Shown piece by piece: positions 14,572 through 16,904 of a DNA stretch of 16,904 bases. The position numbers were made by a program, and so were the translations under genes. The DNA lies in NCBI GenBank assembly GCA_020628975.1, contig JAHDEF010000017.1, positions 1 through 16,904 on the forward strand, in the 5' to 3' direction. Origin of the DNA: Aquimarina sp. Lineage in GTDB: Bacteria > Bacteroidota > Bacteroidia > Flavobacteriales > Flavobacteriaceae. The notes beneath the pieces were generated by a model. That model saw only the letters and a program-made list of their open reading frames with translations, had not been told where the DNA came from and did no database searches. How positions within the stretch are numbered: position 1 is the stretch's first letter; the number at the start of each line of letters is the position of its first letter.

Positions 14572-14579
14572 CAAATGTA
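14572..14579 (-). promoter_or_regulatory. Candidate -7 element (TACATTTG) for sigma operon
   Basis: The minus strand reads TACATTTG, matching TAnnTTTG, 18 bp before the chosen sigma start. No -33 TTG is seen, so a housekeeping promoter is plausible but unproven; ECF self-recognition could use other bases. Confidence 0.45.
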
Positions 14580-14615
14580 ATTAATTTTAATGAGTCTAAA
14601 TTATCAGTTTTTTAC

Positions 14616-16631
14616 TTATTTCAACCCTGAACGCTCTAACAATGCATCATTGGTCGGTGTTGCCCCCCTAAAACTTACATAAAGTTTCATAGGATCTTTT
14701 GTACCACCTTGAGAAAGTATATTTTCTTTGAAATTTTGAGCTACTTCTTTATTAAAAATTCCTTGAGCTTTAAAGTAACTAAAGGCATCAGCATCTAATA
14801 CTTCAGCCCATTTATAAGAATAATAACCCGAAGAATATCCGCCTTGAAATATGTGAGCAAATGAAGTGCTCATACAATTTTCAGCTACCTCAGGATATAG
14901 TTGCGTATTGCCAAACGCTTTCTTTTCAAAATCTTTTACGGAGACTTGTTGATTTGGTTCATCGGCATGCCAAGCCATATCTAATAATCCGAAACTTACT
15001 TGTCTTAATGTTGCCATACCCGCTTGGAAAGTAGCTGCTGCTTTTATTTTTTCTACATATTCGATTGGAAGATTTTCATTGGTTTTATAGTGCTTCGCAA
15101 ATAATTCTAAAGCTTCTTCTTCGTAACACCAATTCTCCATTATTTGACTTGGAAGCTCTACAAAATCCCAATACACCGAAGTACCTGACAAGCTGGGGTA
15201 AGTCGTATTGGCTAACATGCCATGTAGCGCATGACCAAATTCGTGAAATAACGTTGTAACCTCATTAAATGTTAACAAAGAAGGCTTGGTAGCTGTTGGT
15301 TTGGTAAAATTACATACAATAGAAACTTGTGGACGCTCGTTTACCCCCGCTTTTATTTGTTGCGATTTGTAGGAAGTCATCCAAGCACCTGCTCTTTTAC
15401 CTTCACGCGGAAAGAAATCTGTATAGAATAATGATACGTAGTTGCCATCATTATCTGTTACGTCATATACAGTAACTTCATCGTGATACTTTTCTACAGC
15501 TTTATTTTCAGTAAAGTTTAAATTGAATAATTTATTTGCCACATCAAAAGCACCTTGCAACACTTTTTCTAATTGAAAATAAGGCTTCAATACCTCATCA
15601 TCGAAGCTGTATAGCTTTTGTTTTAATTTTTCGCTGTAATAAGCACCATCCCACTTTTCTAGGCGATCGATTTGATCTAATTCCTTAGCAAAATCTTCGA
15701 GTTCTGTAAATTCTTTTTTAGCATAAGGAGCAGCCTTTTCTAACAAATCGTTTAAAAATGAAGTAACCGTATCTGCATTTTTTGCCATACGCTCTTCTAA
15801 AGTGAAATGTGCATGATTACGATATCCTAATAAGTTGGCACGATCGTATCGTAACTTTACAATATCTTTAATTAGTTGCTCGTTGTTGTTTTTGTTGTTT
15901 TGAAAGCCTTTTTTACCAAATGCTATAGAAAGTTTTTTACGCAAATTTCTATTTGCTGCGTATTGCATAAATGGTATGTAGCTTGGGTAATCGAGGGTAA
16001 TTAGCCAACCGTTTTTCCCTTTACTTTCTGCTAGCTGTTTTGCTGCTTCAATTGCGCCTTCTGGTAAACCTTTTAAATCTTCTTCATTAGTCAATAGCAT
16101 TTCAAACGCGTTAGTGTCGGCTAGAATATTCTGCCCAAATTGCAGTGATTTTTGCGAAAGCTGTTTATCTATTTCTCGTAAGTTCTCTTTTTTTGCGTCC
16201 GATAATAAAGCGCCATTTCTTGTAAATGATTTATAGTGCTTTTCTAACAATCGTTTTTGTTCGCCCTGTAAATTTTCGAATTCATTTTCATACACTTCTT
16301 TTACTTTTAGAAATAAAGATTCATTAAGTGTTATATCATTTCCAAATTCGGAAAGTAACGGAGAAACTTCTTGTGCTATTTGTTGAATTTCATCATTGGT
16401 TTCTGCACTATTTAAATTAAAAAAAATACTAGTGACTTTTGCTAAATGCGCACCTGAAAACTCCAAAGCTTCGATAGTATTACTATAACTAGGCTTTTCT
16501 GAATTTTTTACAATGTTGTCTATTTCTTCTTTAGAAACTACAATCAATTTTTTTATAGCTTCTAAATAGTGTTCATTTTTAAGTTGTTCGAACGGGGGTA
16601 TGTTAAAATCCTCTAATAAAGGGTTATTCAT
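14616..16631 (-). CDS. M3 family metallopeptidase (oligopeptidase A / dipeptidyl carboxypeptidase type)
   Basis: A 671-residue zinc peptidase that cleaves short peptides, usually in the cytoplasm during peptide turnover. The zinc motif is H463-E-F-G-H467 (LFHEFGHALHG) and the third ligand is E492 in DFVELPSQIMEN, 25 residues on as in thimet-type enzymes. Other M3 features: the substrate segment around SYKSQQIKAGVNERP (420-434) and the Tyr/Gly-rich HIFQGGYSSGYYSYKW region near the end, which closes over the active site. There is no signal peptide (MNNPLLEDFNIPPF), so it is cytosolic, and the length is normal. ATG 16631 is the first good start. The sigma gene lies 62 bp downstream in the same direction but has its own promoter element. 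Choice between prlC-type and dcp-type is not certain from motifs, so no symbol is given. Confidence 0.93.
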   Translation of the reverse strand: MNNPLLEDFNIPPFEQLKNEHYLEAIKKLIVVSKEEIDNIVKNSEKPSYSNTIEALEFSGAHLAKVTSIFFNLNSAETNDEIQQIAQEVSPLLSEFGNDITLNESLFLKVKEVYENEFENLQGEQKRLLEKHYKSFTRNGALLSDAKKENLREIDKQLSQKSLQFGQNILADTNAFEMLLTNEEDLKGLPEGAIEAAKQLAESKGKNGWLITLDYPSYIPFMQYAANRNLRKKLSIAFGKKGFQNNKNNNEQLIKDIVKLRYDRANLLGYRNHAHFTLEERMAKNADTVTSFLNDLLEKAAPYAKKEFTELEDFAKELDQIDRLEKWDGAYYSEKLKQKLYSFDDEVLKPYFQLEKVLQGAFDVANKLFNLNFTENKAVEKYHDEVTVYDVTDNDGNYVSLFYTDFFPREGKRAGAWMTSYKSQQIKAGVNERPQVSIVCNFTKPTATKPSLLTFNEVTTLFHEFGHALHGMLANTTYPSLSGTSVYWDFVELPSQIMENWCYEEEALELFAKHYKTNENLPIEYVEKIKAAATFQAGMATLRQVSFGLLDMAWHADEPNQQVSVKDFEKKAFGNTQLYPEVAENCMSTSFAHIFQGGYSSGYYSYKWAEVLDADAFSYFKAQGIFNKEVAQNFKENILSQGGTKDPMKLYVSFRGATPTNDALLERSGLK

Positions 16632-16904
16632 AATTACAAATATTATAGAGTATAAATATATAGACTGACTTGAAGCTAAGCCTATAAAAATAAATTTTAT
16701 TTTAATTCGATACCTAAAACTTAAAATGCCCTTTAATCGCTCTAAAGTTAGTTTTAACGACTAAAAATGCATTTCATCGATTTTATGAAAGTATTTTACT
16801 ATGTCAAATCATATAAGCCTAATAACAGCGTTATATTTGTGTCATCTTATAGTTTAGAGTGTGAATATTTAAGTTGGTTACTTTTTCATTAATTGTAAGA
16901 TGAT
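16632..16904. other. Right-edge non-coding stretch
   Basis: This 273-bp AT-rich stretch upstream of the peptidase holds no coding frame I can support. It presumably carries the peptidase promoter; ATAATATTTG lies just upstream of the start on the minus strand but has one base too many for TAnnTTTG. An 8-bp inverted repeat (16842-16849 with 16896-16903) is cut near the window edge. Confidence 0.4.

Noticed and set aside
14554..14574. TTG 14574 as sigma-factor start
   Set aside because: It lies within the candidate -7 element, and ATG 14553 gives a normal region 2 start.
16842..16904. Inverted repeat TCATCTTA / TAAGATGA at the right edge
   Set aside because: Only 8 bp, wide spacing and cut by the window; likely chance.

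Overview
The window looks like a chromosomal segment of a marine-type Flavobacteriaceae (Bacteroidota) bacterium. The DNA is AT-rich, there are no Shine-Dalgarno-like leaders, several genes have a TAnnTTTG (-7 type) promoter element just upstream, and the protein families are typical of the group: a TonB-dependent receptor with a paired lipoprotein, a type I sulfatase, a GH2 glycosidase, and an ECF sigma with a small zinc-finger partner. No rRNA, tRNA, CRISPR array, prophage or insertion sequence was seen.

Layout, left to right. (1) 1-2941 (+): the C-terminal part of a TonB-dependent receptor, cut by the window edge, followed 18 nt later by a surface-lipoprotein gene whose 5' part is broken by two closely spaced frameshifts; a strong terminator follows at 2963-2991. 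(2) 3019-3996 (+): a stand-alone LuxE/PaaK-type acyl-adenylating enzyme. (3) 4140-4394 (+) and 4391-5440 (-): a small putative zinc-binding protein converging on thiL (thiamine-monophosphate kinase); both stop codons lie in one TTAA. (4) 5441-5833: a 393-bp non-coding stretch carrying a cluster of hairpins. (5) 5834-9956 (+): a lipoprotein sulfatase and a GH2 beta-galactosidase-like enzyme, probably a small module for a sulfated algal glycan. The GH2 gene is bracketed by two inverted copies of an ~80-bp two-hairpin repeat. (6) 10112-12783 (-): a truncated haemoglobin, a divergent ketoacyl-ACP synthase III and a GT4 glycosyltransferase, the last two 1 bp apart. (7) 12872-13726 (+): a UbiA-like membrane protein, divergent from the haemoglobin and converging on (8) 13712-14553 (-), an ECF sigma / zinc-finger protein pair. 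The likely terminator of this pair lies inside the UbiA-like gene. (9) 14616-16631 (-): an M3 family oligopeptidase, then 273 bp of apparently non-coding sequence to the right edge.

Most genes are ordinary flavobacterial genes. The signals most worth checking are non-coding: the inverted repeat pair around the GH2 gene, whose stems show a compensatory base-pair change; the hairpin cluster before the sulfatase; the antisense terminator inside the UbiA-like gene; and a perfect palindrome at the sigma-factor promoter. I found no convincing evidence of a wholly new multi-gene system.
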